A stretch of DNA of 23,454 bases from an uncultured Sutterella sp. (GCA_900546995.1 URFF01000022.1:1-23454); one strand, 5' to 3'; shown: positions 15,222 through 21,525, numbered from the stretch's first letter. Notes: generated by a model not told the origin, from the letters alone. Translations and numbers: made by a program.

Positions 15222-15497
15222 TTATGCGGCTTGTTTTCCGTTGCCGATTGAATCGATCTCGGCCTGAGTTAATTCCCACGGTTCAACGATTTGATCGCAA
15301 CACTTGTCACGTTCCAGGAGCATTTGAAGGTGAGCGCCGCCGTGATCGCTGTTCCACAAAGACACAGTGGTTGATTTCAAATCTGGGTGATTGTTGAAGT
15401 CATGTTCGACTTGAAAAATCGCCAAACGGGCTACGGTGATATTGCTTGCCGTTGCCACAATCTCTTTGATGGCTGACGCCTTGAGTTGGTACTTCAT
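15222..15497 (-). CDS. Small phage protein, unknown
   Basis: This 91-residue product starts MKYQLKASAIKEIVATASNI and contains LAIFQVEHDFNNHPDLKSTT and a C-terminal LTQAEIDSIGNGKQAA. I do not recognise it. The ATG at 15497 has an AGAGG element about 8 bases ahead. It lies between the 35-residue membrane peptide gene and the acidic protein gene in the leftward early operon. Confidence 0.65.
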   Translation of the reverse strand: MKYQLKASAIKEIVATASNITVARLAIFQVEHDFNNHPDLKSTTVSLWNSDHGGAHLQMLLERDKCCDQIVEPWELTQAEIDSIGNGKQAA

Positions 15498-15508
15498 AAA
15501 TGAGCCTC

Positions 15509-15616
15509 TTAAAAGCGTGCAAACCAAGTGCACATATCAGGGAGACACGCCATAAACCAGCCAATCACAATGGCTGCTGCAATCAATTTGCAGAGAGTTT
15601 CGATGATGTCTGTCAT
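15509..15616 (-). CDS. Small membrane peptide, 35 residues
   Basis: The product reads MTDIIETLCKLIAAAIVIGW and then FMACLPDMCTWFARF, with one hydrophobic span at about 8-24. A GGAG ribosome binding site lies 8 bases before the ATG, and the stop falls 12 bases before the next gene's start. It is the first gene after a strong terminator (15633-15659) that faces the same direction, so its expression must depend on readthrough. The function is unknown. Confidence 0.6.
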   Translation of the reverse strand: MTDIIETLCKLIAAAIVIGWFMACLPDMCTWFARF

Positions 15617-15632
15617 GGCGTATCTCCAAATG

Positions 15633-15659
15633 AAAAAAGCCCCCGATTTCTCGAAGGCT
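15633..15659 (-). terminator. Strong intrinsic terminator or attenuator ahead of the leftward early genes
   Basis: On the minus strand AGCCTTCGA pairs with TCGGGGGCT (two G-U pairs) around a GAAA tetraloop and is followed by six T. It is only 17 bases before the ATG of the first leftward gene, so there is no room for a promoter between them. An upstream GCCCG/CGGGC hairpin (15672-15687) and an ATCC/GGAT hairpin complete a structured leader. Confidence 0.82.
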
Positions 15660-15702
15660 GTGGAATAGGTTGCCCGTCTTTCCGGGCTGTCATCCTCATG
15701 GG

Positions 15703-15708
15703 ATAATG
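15703..15708 (+). promoter_or_regulatory. Candidate extended -10 promoter of the plus-strand orphan gene
   Basis: TGGGATAAT (TG-n-GATAAT) lies 40 bases before the ATG at 15748. There is no convincing -35 box. Confidence 0.35.
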
Positions 15709-15747
15709 GAGGTGTCAACTAACAAATATCCGCGAGGAGAAAAGGAA

Positions 15748-16206
15748 ATGTTTGATGCGATAACCGCAATAGCAACGTCAATTAGTGCAGGTATTCTTGT
15801 GTTTGAAGTCTGGAAAAAATCATCTGCTCAGCCATCGTGCCTAACTATTACAGGTCGGTCTTACTATCACAAAGAGGGGAGCGATTCTGCTCAGTTGCGT
15901 TTTGTTCTCAAGTCAAACAAAAGAATACGAATCAATGCCTTTTCAATAAAAAAAGCAAAGGTGTCACTTCATCTCAATGGCCCTTTTGTTGGCTCTCAAA
16001 ATTATGGATTAAGCCTTGACGAAAAAGATCGTGATTATCCGCTTGAGCTGTATGTGAAGCCTTATCCAAAAAATAATGAAGCTATTCGGTTGACGTTAGG
16101 CATAGGAAGAAAGCCCTCTATTTTGAATCCAACGTACACTTTTTATCCAAACGACTTCTCTTCTTCAGGCATTCCTGATTTAGGTCAATGGCCGGTTGAT
16201 CATTAG
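15748..16206 (+). CDS. Orphan plus-strand gene in the leftward block: possible moron
   Basis: I do not recognise this 152-residue product. It starts MFDAITAIATSISAGILVFE, a membrane-anchor-like segment, and is then rich in beta-type and charged stretches (QLRFVLKSNKRIRINAFSIK; YPLELYVKPYPKNN). The ATG has GAGGAGAAAAGGAA ahead, a strong ribosome binding site. It points against all neighbouring genes, is AT-rich and has its own candidate promoter, as morons do. Its last 89 bases overlap the 3' end of the opposite small membrane protein gene. A role in the lysogen such as exclusion is an inference only. Confidence 0.65.
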   Translation: MFDAITAIATSISAGILVFEVWKKSSAQPSCLTITGRSYYHKEGSDSAQLRFVLKSNKRIRINAFSIKKAKVSLHLNGPFVGSQNYGLSLDEKDRDYPLELYVKPYPKNNEAIRLTLGIGRKPSILNPTYTFYPNDFSSSGIPDLGQWPVDH

Positions 16207-16327
16207 CCAAAGCTTTAACCGCGATATCAACTGCATCCTCTATTCGTCTTGTTGTGATGACTAAGATGATTGCGCCGATCATATTGGACACAGCTAATAC
16301 ACAAATACAGATTGAAAGAAACGTCAT
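16118..16327 (-). CDS. Small membrane protein, 69 residues
   Basis: The N-terminal half is one clear transmembrane span (MTFLSICICVLAVSNMIGAI followed by ILVITTRR). The rest is a soluble helix RIEDAVDIAVKALANDQPAI and a basic tail. It would be the first coding region of the leftward PL transcript. The GAGAG ribosome binding site is moderate. The C-terminal third is antisense to the plus-strand orphan gene, so the true end could be a result of frame coincidence. I cannot assign a function. Confidence 0.5.
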   Translation of the reverse strand: MTFLSICICVLAVSNMIGAIILVITTRRIEDAVDIAVKALANDQPAIDLNQECLKKRSRLDKKCTLDSK

Positions 16328-16338
16328 CGCTTACTCTC

Positions 16339-16605
16339 ATTGAAAAAGCCCACTGAAACTACTACGTGATGTAGTAGCTTCGATTGGCCTTCTCGGGCCG
16401 GCTCCAGCCCCGCCAACGGACGATCCCGAAGGAAAACCGTGTCGCGCTCGCACTCGCCATGGTGCCACCCATGGGTCTCAGCGGTCCGAGGTCTTGCACC
16501 TCTTGCCCCTGCCGTCATCGCAGGAGGTTGAATTGGGTGGCCGAGTAGCAGTAGAGCAAATCAAAGAGTCAAACCCCTCGGGTTAAAAAAATCTGCCCTC
16601 GGCCG
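16339..16605 (-). ncRNA. GC-rich structured region in the PL leader: candidate structured RNA
   Basis: The stretch between 16328 and 16610 holds no gene I trust, although one 64-codon frame is open on the minus strand. It is much richer in GC than the AT-rich DNA on both sides and is dense in hairpins. CTACTAC/GTAGTAG lies at 16359-16377 and CCATGG/CCATGG at 16457-16474. GAGGT/ACCTC lies at 16488-16502 and CCTGC/GCAGG at 16508-16524. AACCC/GGGTT (16572-16584) is nested within GGCCGAG/CTCGGCC (16539-16545 with 16598-16604). It starts immediately downstream of the presumed PL. A cis-acting antitermination RNA, comparable in position to HK022 put sites, or a regulatory small RNA would both fit. 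I cannot match it to a known class. Confidence 0.5.
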
Positions 16606-16615
16606 TAAGAAATAA

Positions 16616-16698
16616 TTTAGAATTTCCTAAATGGAATGATATAGAAATTCCTAAATTATGGGAGAACATAATTTAGGTATTTCTAATTTTTTTGATAA
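16616..16698 (-). promoter_or_regulatory. Left operator cluster OL with candidate promoter PL
   Basis: Three 16-bp sites of the form TTTAG-N6-CTAAA lie at 16616-16631, 16640-16655 (TATAG half) and 16672-16687 (CTAAT half), 24 and 32 bp apart. A minus-strand promoter TTATCA (16693-16698), 17 bp, TAAATT (16670-16675) overlaps the outer site. The same motif recurs beside cro, so this is the second operator region of the repressor. Confidence 0.72.
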
Positions 16699-16713
16699 AA
16701 ATCAAAAGTGAAG

Positions 16714-16740
16714 GCAAAAGAAAACCGCCCGAAGGCGGTT
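16714..16740 (-). terminator. Terminator of the repressor-cargo operon
   Basis: AACCGCC/GGCGGTT form a 7-bp stem with a TTCG tetraloop (minus strand) followed by TTCTTTT. It lies 44 bases after the last immunity gene and keeps repressor transcription out of OL. Confidence 0.85.
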
Positions 16741-16783
16741 AAAGAAAACCCAACGAACTGGTTAAGGATTGGAAATTCAAAGA

Positions 16784-17629
16784 TCAAGAATAAGCCATAG
16801 CTTGATTATATAAATATGAGCTTGCGACCTCAGTTTGTCTGAAAAAGCTTACTTCTTCAACTTTTGGCATTTGAAGATCAGTCCGTTCATCTTGGAATTG
16901 CTGGAAAAGTTCTTTTGTTTGCTCTTCTTCATGCACGATTAACTCAGTTCTGGTGAACATCCCAGATTTTTTTAATAATTGAAGGTCGAGGACCTTAGAG
17001 TGCAGTAACTTAAATTGCGAAATGTCGCTGAGAGTAGCAAATTGAGCGGCAAATTTATTATTACGAGTAGCATAGCCAATGGTTACATTTCTATTGTCAC
17101 GCAATGTTATTTTTTTTCCAAAATTCCCCAAAGAAGGTCGTTTGAAAAGTGCGTTGAATACATGTTCAATAGTACTGGCCCAAATTTCTTTACGATTTGC
17201 AGCCCTCTCCATCCGAAGATAACGTTCTCTATTTGTTAATGAAGAATTAAGATCCACAACTTGAGCGATAGCTTCAGAAAAATTACTTGCGGCAACTGGA
17301 CGAATTTCTCCAAAAGAAATGTTTTCAAACAAGGGTGAAAGCGATTCCAAAGATTTAGAAGAGGTTAATTCATGATTTAAGCTTTCAATAACAAAAGAAA
17401 AAATGTTGCTAGCATTCTTTTTGCGTTGCTGGTAGATGGTTTTCAGAAGATCGTCATCGAGGATCTTCTTCACAACAAACTGGTTGTTCAACATCATTGC
17501 AACAGCAAACATTAACTTTTCTTCGGCGCCCGTGTAGGGGGACCAAAATATAGGGAGCCATTTTCCTTTGAATAAAGACTCATACTCATTCACAAATGAC
17601 TGTGAAAATGTAAAGAAATCATTGCTCAT
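16784..17629 (-). CDS. Unknown protein, partner of the HipA-like kinase in the immunity operon
   Basis: The product has 281 residues. I do not recognise it with certainty. The N-terminal part (about 15-130) has FWSPYTGAEEKLMFAVAMML, then LLKTIYQQRKKNASNIFSFV and SFGEIRPVAASNFSEAIAQV. It loosely recalls DUF3037 proteins, which are often encoded next to HipA-like kinases, but this is weak. The C-terminal part has a beta-rich segment (KKITLRDNRNVTIGYATRNN) and an acidic helical tail. The ATG at 17629 has AAGG overlapping the stop of the kinase gene 8 bases upstream, so the two are translationally coupled. The gene is AT-rich compared with the phage's recombination genes. It ends the repressor operon. 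Confidence 0.7.
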   Translation of the reverse strand: MSNDFFTFSQSFVNEYESLFKGKWLPIFWSPYTGAEEKLMFAVAMMLNNQFVVKKILDDDLLKTIYQQRKKNASNIFSFVIESLNHELTSSKSLESLSPLFENISFGEIRPVAASNFSEAIAQVVDLNSSLTNRERYLRMERAANRKEIWASTIEHVFNALFKRPSLGNFGKKITLRDNRNVTIGYATRNNKFAAQFATLSDISQFKLLHSKVLDLQLLKKSGMFTRTELIVHEEEQTKELFQQFQDERTDLQMPKVEEVSFFRQTEVASSYLYNQAMAYS

Positions 17630-17637
17630 GATAGCCT

Positions 17638-18447
17638 TCAAAAAGTTAATCTCATTTGGTACGTTTCGGAACGTCTACATGAAAAGGAGGATCTAACGAT
17701 AGGTAACTGTTGCTTAAGCATTGTAGCAATACTACCAGAGATCGAATTTAGTAGATCAATTCCTAATTCCTCAATTCTTCGGTGTGCATTTTGAATACAT
17801 TCTTCGGATAATTTAGCCAGCCAATCGTCGCCGGATTTGAATATCTTGTTAATTGTTCTAGGGTTACTTTCGTATTGTGAAAGTAGCAAGCCGAGAAGCT
17901 TATTGGAATTAAATAACTTAACATTCAGCGACTGGTCATGGTCAATCAAATAAAAAATTTCGTCACCATCCCATAAGAAGTTTCCGAGATTCCTATCACG
18001 ATTAGCTATAAACTCATCGAATGCTGTGATATGAGGAACATTTTTGCAACGTTCTACAAAATTGTTAAAAATAAATTCTGCAAGCCTTGAATCATATACT
18101 TGATTCGGACTGGCAAGCTGCTTTAGAGAAGGGGATTGCAGTTTCGTTGTTGCAAATGCAACGTATTGCTGTTCTGGAGATAGATTAAACCTAAACGGTA
18201 AGTTAATAATGTCCTTACCCTGACAAGTAACAAGCATTGATTCTGGTGTTGGTAGCTCAAGTTCTTCAGCCAGTTTTGAAGCGAACAGTTCTATAGTTAA
18301 TATGTCTGGGCTGTAGAGCTTTAGGTAAGCGGATTTTGTTTGCTTTAACTCATTATAAACGTTACCTACAAAAGCACAGTTCACACCATCATTTGCCTTT
18401 CTAACACCAGGTAAGAGTTGTGCTTTCAAGATTTTTTTTGCCTTCAT
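17638..18447 (-). CDS. HipA-like kinase in the immunity operon
   Basis: The product has 269 residues. HipA-type Ser/Thr kinases are toxins or regulators; the short HipA_2-like form lacks the N-terminal subdomain. Seen here: SAYLKLYSPD with the ATP-binding Lys (K43), E53 in the following helix, then the catalytic loop FDEFIANRDRNLGNFLWD with D151 and N156. The metal-binding segment is YLIDHDQSLN with D169 and D171. All key kinase residues seem intact, so the fold is probably active. No HipB-like antitoxin is adjacent, although the phage repressor is an HTH protein in the same operon. Start codon at 18447; the ribosome binding site is weak (GGA). The gene is visibly AT-rich. Substrate unknown. 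Confidence 0.72.
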   Translation of the reverse strand: MKAKKILKAQLLPGVRKANDGVNCAFVGNVYNELKQTKSAYLKLYSPDILTIELFASKLAEELELPTPESMLVTCQGKDIINLPFRFNLSPEQQYVAFATTKLQSPSLKQLASPNQVYDSRLAEFIFNNFVERCKNVPHITAFDEFIANRDRNLGNFLWDGDEIFYLIDHDQSLNVKLFNSNKLLGLLLSQYESNPRTINKIFKSGDDWLAKLSEECIQNAHRRIEELGIDLLNSISGSIATMLKQQLPIVRSSFSCRRSETYQMRLTF

Positions 18448-18500
18448 TTATTGCAATTCCAACTATAGGTTGTACTAGCCTGTTGACTACTTAAAACGGT

Positions 18501-18515
18501 CCGCTGCCTGAGCGG
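18501..18515 (-). other. Hairpin in the gap between nuclease and kinase genes
   Basis: CCGCT/AGCGG with a 5-base loop lies in the 82-bp gap. On the minus strand ACCGTTTT follows, so it could be a weak terminator that lowers kinase expression relative to the nuclease. Confidence 0.4.
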
Positions 18516-18529
18516 TCAACAATCGGTCC

Positions 18530-19300
18530 TCACATTGATGACAACAAGTTATCAAGTAGTTCAAAATTATTGATGAAAAGATTTATGTCAGAGCCACATA
18601 ACTTGTATTGACGGCCACTTTCATCTCTGGTTATTTGAATAGAAAGTAGGTTCGTGCCACGAATTACACCTTGTTGTTTTAGGAAAGCCAAATGACTGAA
18701 GGGTAGCACGGCAAAAGTATTTTTAAGTTCTTGCCGCATAACAAAGATATACCAGGGTTTTCTGCTGGCAGTTGATGTAAAAGCCTTTTCTTCAATTTTG
18801 AAATCAAAAGTCAATCCATCAGCTTTGGAAGCTGAAGTTTTAACTTGGACATATTGGAATGTGTTAGGCCTCGTTTCTACAATTAAATCAATACCTTCAT
18901 CTATGGCAGCTGTAGCAACGTTATATCCCCAGAAAAGTAATTCGCTTGCGACCGCATACTCGCCGGCTCGTCCAGCAAAGGTTGTTTTAACTGCGGGAGC
19001 TTTAATCTTAGGAATGGCAACTGTCGGCTGCATTGCTGCCTTTTTGAGTTTGTAATACCCCTTTCTTGCTGCGCCCGTTTTGGGATTCTTTGGTTTAATG
19101 AAGGTAGGCGACTTTGTTTTTACATTGGCAGCCAATGCGGCGGATACTTTAGTTGCGAATTCCTCTTCGCTCATAGCCATGTTCTTGTTTGTTTGGACGG
19201 CTATTTTTGCTATTTCGTTCACGTGCATCGCTTTATTGCGATTGTCGGTAAGGATTTCCTTGGCTACTTGAAGAATGACAGAGAGCTGTGGAGCTGCCAT
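18530..19300 (-). CDS. HARE-HTH plus PD-(D/E)XK nuclease-like protein in the immunity operon
   Basis: The product has 256 residues and two parts. Residues about 6-86 match the HARE-HTH pattern (VAKEILTDNRNKAMHVNEIA, then a helix EEEFATKVSAALAANV, ending RKGYYKLKKA), a winged helix found in restriction enzymes and chromatin proteins and proposed to read modified DNA. After a Pro/Lys linker, residues 107-200 look like a restriction-endonuclease fold: GRAGEYAVASELLFWGYNVA (E114, E120), EGIDLIVE (D138) and VQVKTSAS (Q152-x-K154). This is the E...D...QxK arrangement of Mrr- and Holliday-resolvase-like nucleases. An AGGAG ribosome binding site precedes the ATG, 17 bp after the repressor stop, so it is co-expressed with the repressor in the lysogen. 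Restriction of superinfecting phage is the natural inference. Confidence 0.75.
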   Translation of the reverse strand: MAAPQLSVILQVAKEILTDNRNKAMHVNEIAKIAVQTNKNMAMSEEEFATKVSAALAANVKTKSPTFIKPKNPKTGAARKGYYKLKKAAMQPTVAIPKIKAPAVKTTFAGRAGEYAVASELLFWGYNVATAAIDEGIDLIVETRPNTFQYVQVKTSASKADGLTFDFKIEEKAFTSTASRKPWYIFVMRQELKNTFAVLPFSHLAFLKQQGVIRGTNLLSIQITRDESGRQYKLCGSDINLFINNFELLDNLLSSM

Positions 19301-19317
19301 GATAATCTCCTATATGT

Positions 19318-20001
19318 TTAGCGTCGTCTAAATTTTCTTCGGTGTTCAACCAAAATCCCCGTAATTGAGAGTTTGTCTCGTTTGGAGTTAAGAGACGGGT
19401 AGTCGGGATTTAGTGGTATTAGATCGTACTCAAGATTTCCGTTTTCATCGTACTGTTTGGGACGGTACTTTTTAAAAGTCGATTCAACGGAATCGCTGTA
19501 AGGGCATATTCGTTTTGCTATCACGAAGTCTCCAGGTTGTGGCGATAGGCTAGGATCGATAACGATAATATCCCCCTCGTGGAACTCTGGTTCCATAGAA
19601 TCACCCTCGACCACAACGCCAAGTGTACCATCTGGCATATCTTCATCGACCAAGATGTAATCTCCTTGATCAATGCAAATACTCGGATCACGAAGCTGTC
19701 CATTGTCTGTTAAAAAACCGGCTTGAGTAAACGTTATCAATGGTACTTTCTTTAGTTTGAGACGGGCTGGAGACACGTTTGATCCCGATTCTGGTGTGCC
19801 CTCTCCGGTAGATAGCCATATAAGACTGACATTTAGAAATTCGGCTGCTTTTTGAGCGATAGGCGCTCTCATTGATTTACTCTTGCCCGATAGCCAATCC
19901 GAGACAGAGGCAGGCTTTACGCCACAAGCTTTAGCTAAATCAGACTTGGAAACGCCAGCTTTTTGAATGGCAAGTTTAAGACGTTCAGATAACGTAGACA
20001 T
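19318..20001 (-). CDS. cI: Prophage repressor, XRE HTH with S24/LexA-type autopeptidase
   Basis: It keeps the prophage silent and is inactivated by RecA-stimulated self-cleavage after DNA damage. The 227-residue product has an N-terminal HTH (about 5-62, with KSDLAKACGVKPASVSDWLS) and a C-terminal LexA-like domain. The likely cleavage bond is A94-G95 in FTQAGF. The nucleophile is S135 in VEGDSMEPEF and the base is K173 in IAKR. The ATG at 20001 has GGAG 8 bases ahead. It diverges from cro across OR and is first in the operon with the three cargo genes. The OR site at 20037-20052 overlaps its presumed -10 (TAGTAT), so it probably represses its own transcription. Confidence 0.93.
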   Translation of the reverse strand: MSTLSERLKLAIQKAGVSKSDLAKACGVKPASVSDWLSGKSKSMRAPIAQKAAEFLNVSLIWLSTGEGTPESGSNVSPARLKLKKVPLITFTQAGFLTDNGQLRDPSICIDQGDYILVDEDMPDGTLGVVVEGDSMEPEFHEGDIIVIDPSLSPQPGDFVIAKRICPYSDSVESTFKKYRPKQYDENGNLEYDLIPLNPDYPSLNSKRDKLSITGILVEHRRKFRRR

Positions 20002-20036
20002 CACAGTTACTCCGCATAACGCAACGCGAGCACTTA

Positions 20037-20141
20037 GTTAGGTAATACTAACTTTTAATTTATGAAAAGTCTAAATCCCTATTGCATTTAAATTAAGAAT
20101 TTCCTAAAATCATTAACACAAATAATTTAGGAGATTCTTAA
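20037..20141. promoter_or_regulatory. Right operator region OR
   Basis: Three sites match the OL motif: GTTAG-N6-CTAAC at 20037-20052 (perfect arms), TTAAG-N6-CTAAA at 20093-20108 and TTTAG-N6-CTTAA at 20126-20141. The first covers the candidate repressor promoter -10 (TAGTAT, minus strand, 20045-20050). The second covers the -10 of the cro promoter. The third contains the cro ribosome binding site. Confidence 0.72.
20082..20110 (+). promoter_or_regulatory. Rightward early promoter PR
   Basis: TTGCAT (20082-20087), 17 bp, TAAAAT (20105-20110). It overlaps the middle OR site. The start near 20117 gives a 26-base leader to cro. Confidence 0.75.
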
Positions 20142-20142
20142 A

Positions 20143-20373
20143 TTGACAAAGCAACGAAAACGATGCCAGCACGTTAATCAAGTCGACACAAATGAAATTC
20201 TCAATTTGTTGGGTGGGACCGGGAGCGTTGCTGCCATTTGTCAAATCCGTGACGGATCAGTTTCAGGTTGGCGAAAAACAGGTATGCCGAAAAGTCGATA
20301 CATGTTTTTAGCCGAACGATACAAAAAACTGATCAAAAGTCGATTCGACTCTAAGCCTGATTTATTTGTGTGA
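20143..20373 (+). CDS. cro: Cro-like repressor (TTG start)
   Basis: This 76-residue basic HTH protein diverges from the repressor gene. The segment EILNLLGGTGSVAAICQIRD followed by GSVSGWRKTGMPKSRYMFLA is typical of YdaS/Cro-type phage regulators. The start is TTG at 20143, because no in-frame ATG lies nearby and AGGAG stands about 10 bases upstream. That ribosome binding site is inside the third OR operator, so bound repressor would also cover it. The stop lies 7 bases before the replication gene. Confidence 0.85.
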   Translation: MTKQRKRCQHVNQVDTNEILNLLGGTGSVAAICQIRDGSVSGWRKTGMPKSRYMFLAERYKKLIKSRFDSKPDLFV

Positions 20374-20380
20374 GGCATGT

Positions 20381-21511
20381 ATGGCCAGATATCGAAAGAT
20401 CGACATCAGAATCTGGAATGACAGGAAATTTCGTGCGCTTGACGACAAAGCAAAGCTTGCGTTTTTCCTTGTCTTAACTCATCCAGACACTAACCAGCTT
20501 GGCATGCTCAGGTCAAGGTCGCCCTCATTAGCGATGGAACTTGGTTGGCATCCGGATGATATGTCGGATGCCATAAAGACGCTGTGCCGAATGGGTATGT
20601 TGATGGTTGATGATATGGCTGGTTTTGTATTCATTCCAAACTTTCTCAAATACAACCCCCCAAATGGTCCTAACGCAGTTAAAGGATGGGGTGGACTCTT
20701 GGATCAAATGCCAGAGTGCGACCTTCTGAACCATGCAATATCTTGCTTGAAACCCTTTATTGATGGGCTATCCGACGGGTTGAGAAATGTCATACCTGAT
20801 GACATACAGGATGCCATAAACAATGCCATACCTTATGACATACAGGATGCTCCCCGTATCCAGGAACAGAAACAGGAGCAGGAACAGGATAAGAAAAATA
20901 CTAACAAACAATTAACCCATACCGAAGCTGTAGAAGCTTCGAGTGACGAAAGTGTTGCTTGTGTTTCTTCTCATGAAGATTGTTTTGATGAGGGCGAAGA
21001 CTTTGATGCCCCGGTGAGGGTGCAGGCAGAGCAAAAGCAGCTCGAGCACCTTCAAGACACCGTGGACGAAACGAAACCTCTGACTCTTGTCGAACTCATC
21101 ACGGCTTGCAAGACATTCGGAATCAGGCTCAGCCACACGCCAAAGACCGAGGCCATAGCCAACCGAAATACGGTCACGCTTGCCGTGCTTCGTGAATGCG
21201 CCAAGACGTGGAAGACAACTTCCACCGGTACCGGATACTTCGTCGGCATTCTGGACAACGCCTCCAAGGATCCGCAATCGATATTGCCCCATGAAAAACG
21301 TGAAAAGCCCGAGCTGTCGGCAGAGACCATTTCCGACAAGCAGGCAGGGTACTTCGCGTCTCAACTTGTGCACGACCCCATGTTTTGCAGCAAGTATGCA
21401 AGGGGGTTCCAAGACTACGGCGTTTTCGCTTCTCACGTGGCGGCCAATCTGCGAAATCCACGTTATTTCGATGAATACAAGCCTCACCTGCAACGGTTGG
21501 GGTTCATGTAG
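20381..21511 (+). CDS. Phage replication initiator, lambda O-like
   Basis: It presumably binds the phage origin and recruits the host helicase loader or helicase. The 376-residue product begins MARYRKIDIRIWNDRKFRAL and has an N-terminal winged-helix domain (about 1-105, with DKAKLAFFLVLTHPDTNQLG and FIPNFLKYNPPNGPNA). A Gln/Glu-rich linker follows (QEQKQEQEQDKKNTNKQ). A C-terminal domain has LVELITACKTFGIRLSHTPK and GTGYFVGILDNASKDPQSIL. The ATG at 20381 has GAGG overlapping the cro stop; an upstream TTG is less likely. Iteron-like repeats and an AT-rich stretch lie inside the gene, as the origin does in lambda O. The second half is richer in GC than the first, which suggests a mosaic gene. 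Confidence 0.82.
   Translation: MARYRKIDIRIWNDRKFRALDDKAKLAFFLVLTHPDTNQLGMLRSRSPSLAMELGWHPDDMSDAIKTLCRMGMLMVDDMAGFVFIPNFLKYNPPNGPNAVKGWGGLLDQMPECDLLNHAISCLKPFIDGLSDGLRNVIPDDIQDAINNAIPYDIQDAPRIQEQKQEQEQDKKNTNKQLTHTEAVEASSDESVACVSSHEDCFDEGEDFDAPVRVQAEQKQLEHLQDTVDETKPLTLVELITACKTFGIRLSHTPKTEAIANRNTVTLAVLRECAKTWKTTSTGTGYFVGILDNASKDPQSILPHEKREKPELSAETISDKQAGYFASQLVHDPMFCSKYARGFQDYGVFASHVAANLRNPRYFDEYKPHLQRLGFM
20791..20850 (+). repeat. Iteron-like direct repeats: candidate phage replication origin
   Basis: A 24-bp repeat CATACCTGATGACATACAGG-plus-ATGC occurs at 20791-20814 and 20827-20850 with one mismatch, 36 bp apart. Each contains a CCTG/CAGG dyad. A shorter GGATGCCATAAA occurs at 20567-20578 and 20809-20820. 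An AT-rich run follows at 20890-20918. Repeats followed by an AT-rich region inside the initiator gene match the layout of lambda ori. Confidence 0.55.
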
Positions 21512-21525
21512 GGGAGAGGATAGTT

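Noticed and set aside
15670..15747. Longer start for the plus-strand orphan gene
   Set aside because: The extension would begin in a hairpin and before the candidate promoter; the ATG at 15748 has the ribosome binding site.
16324..16518. 64-codon frame on the minus strand in the GC-rich region
   Set aside because: It has no ribosome binding site (CCTCCT is the wrong strand sense), a low-complexity composition, and lies over dense hairpins.
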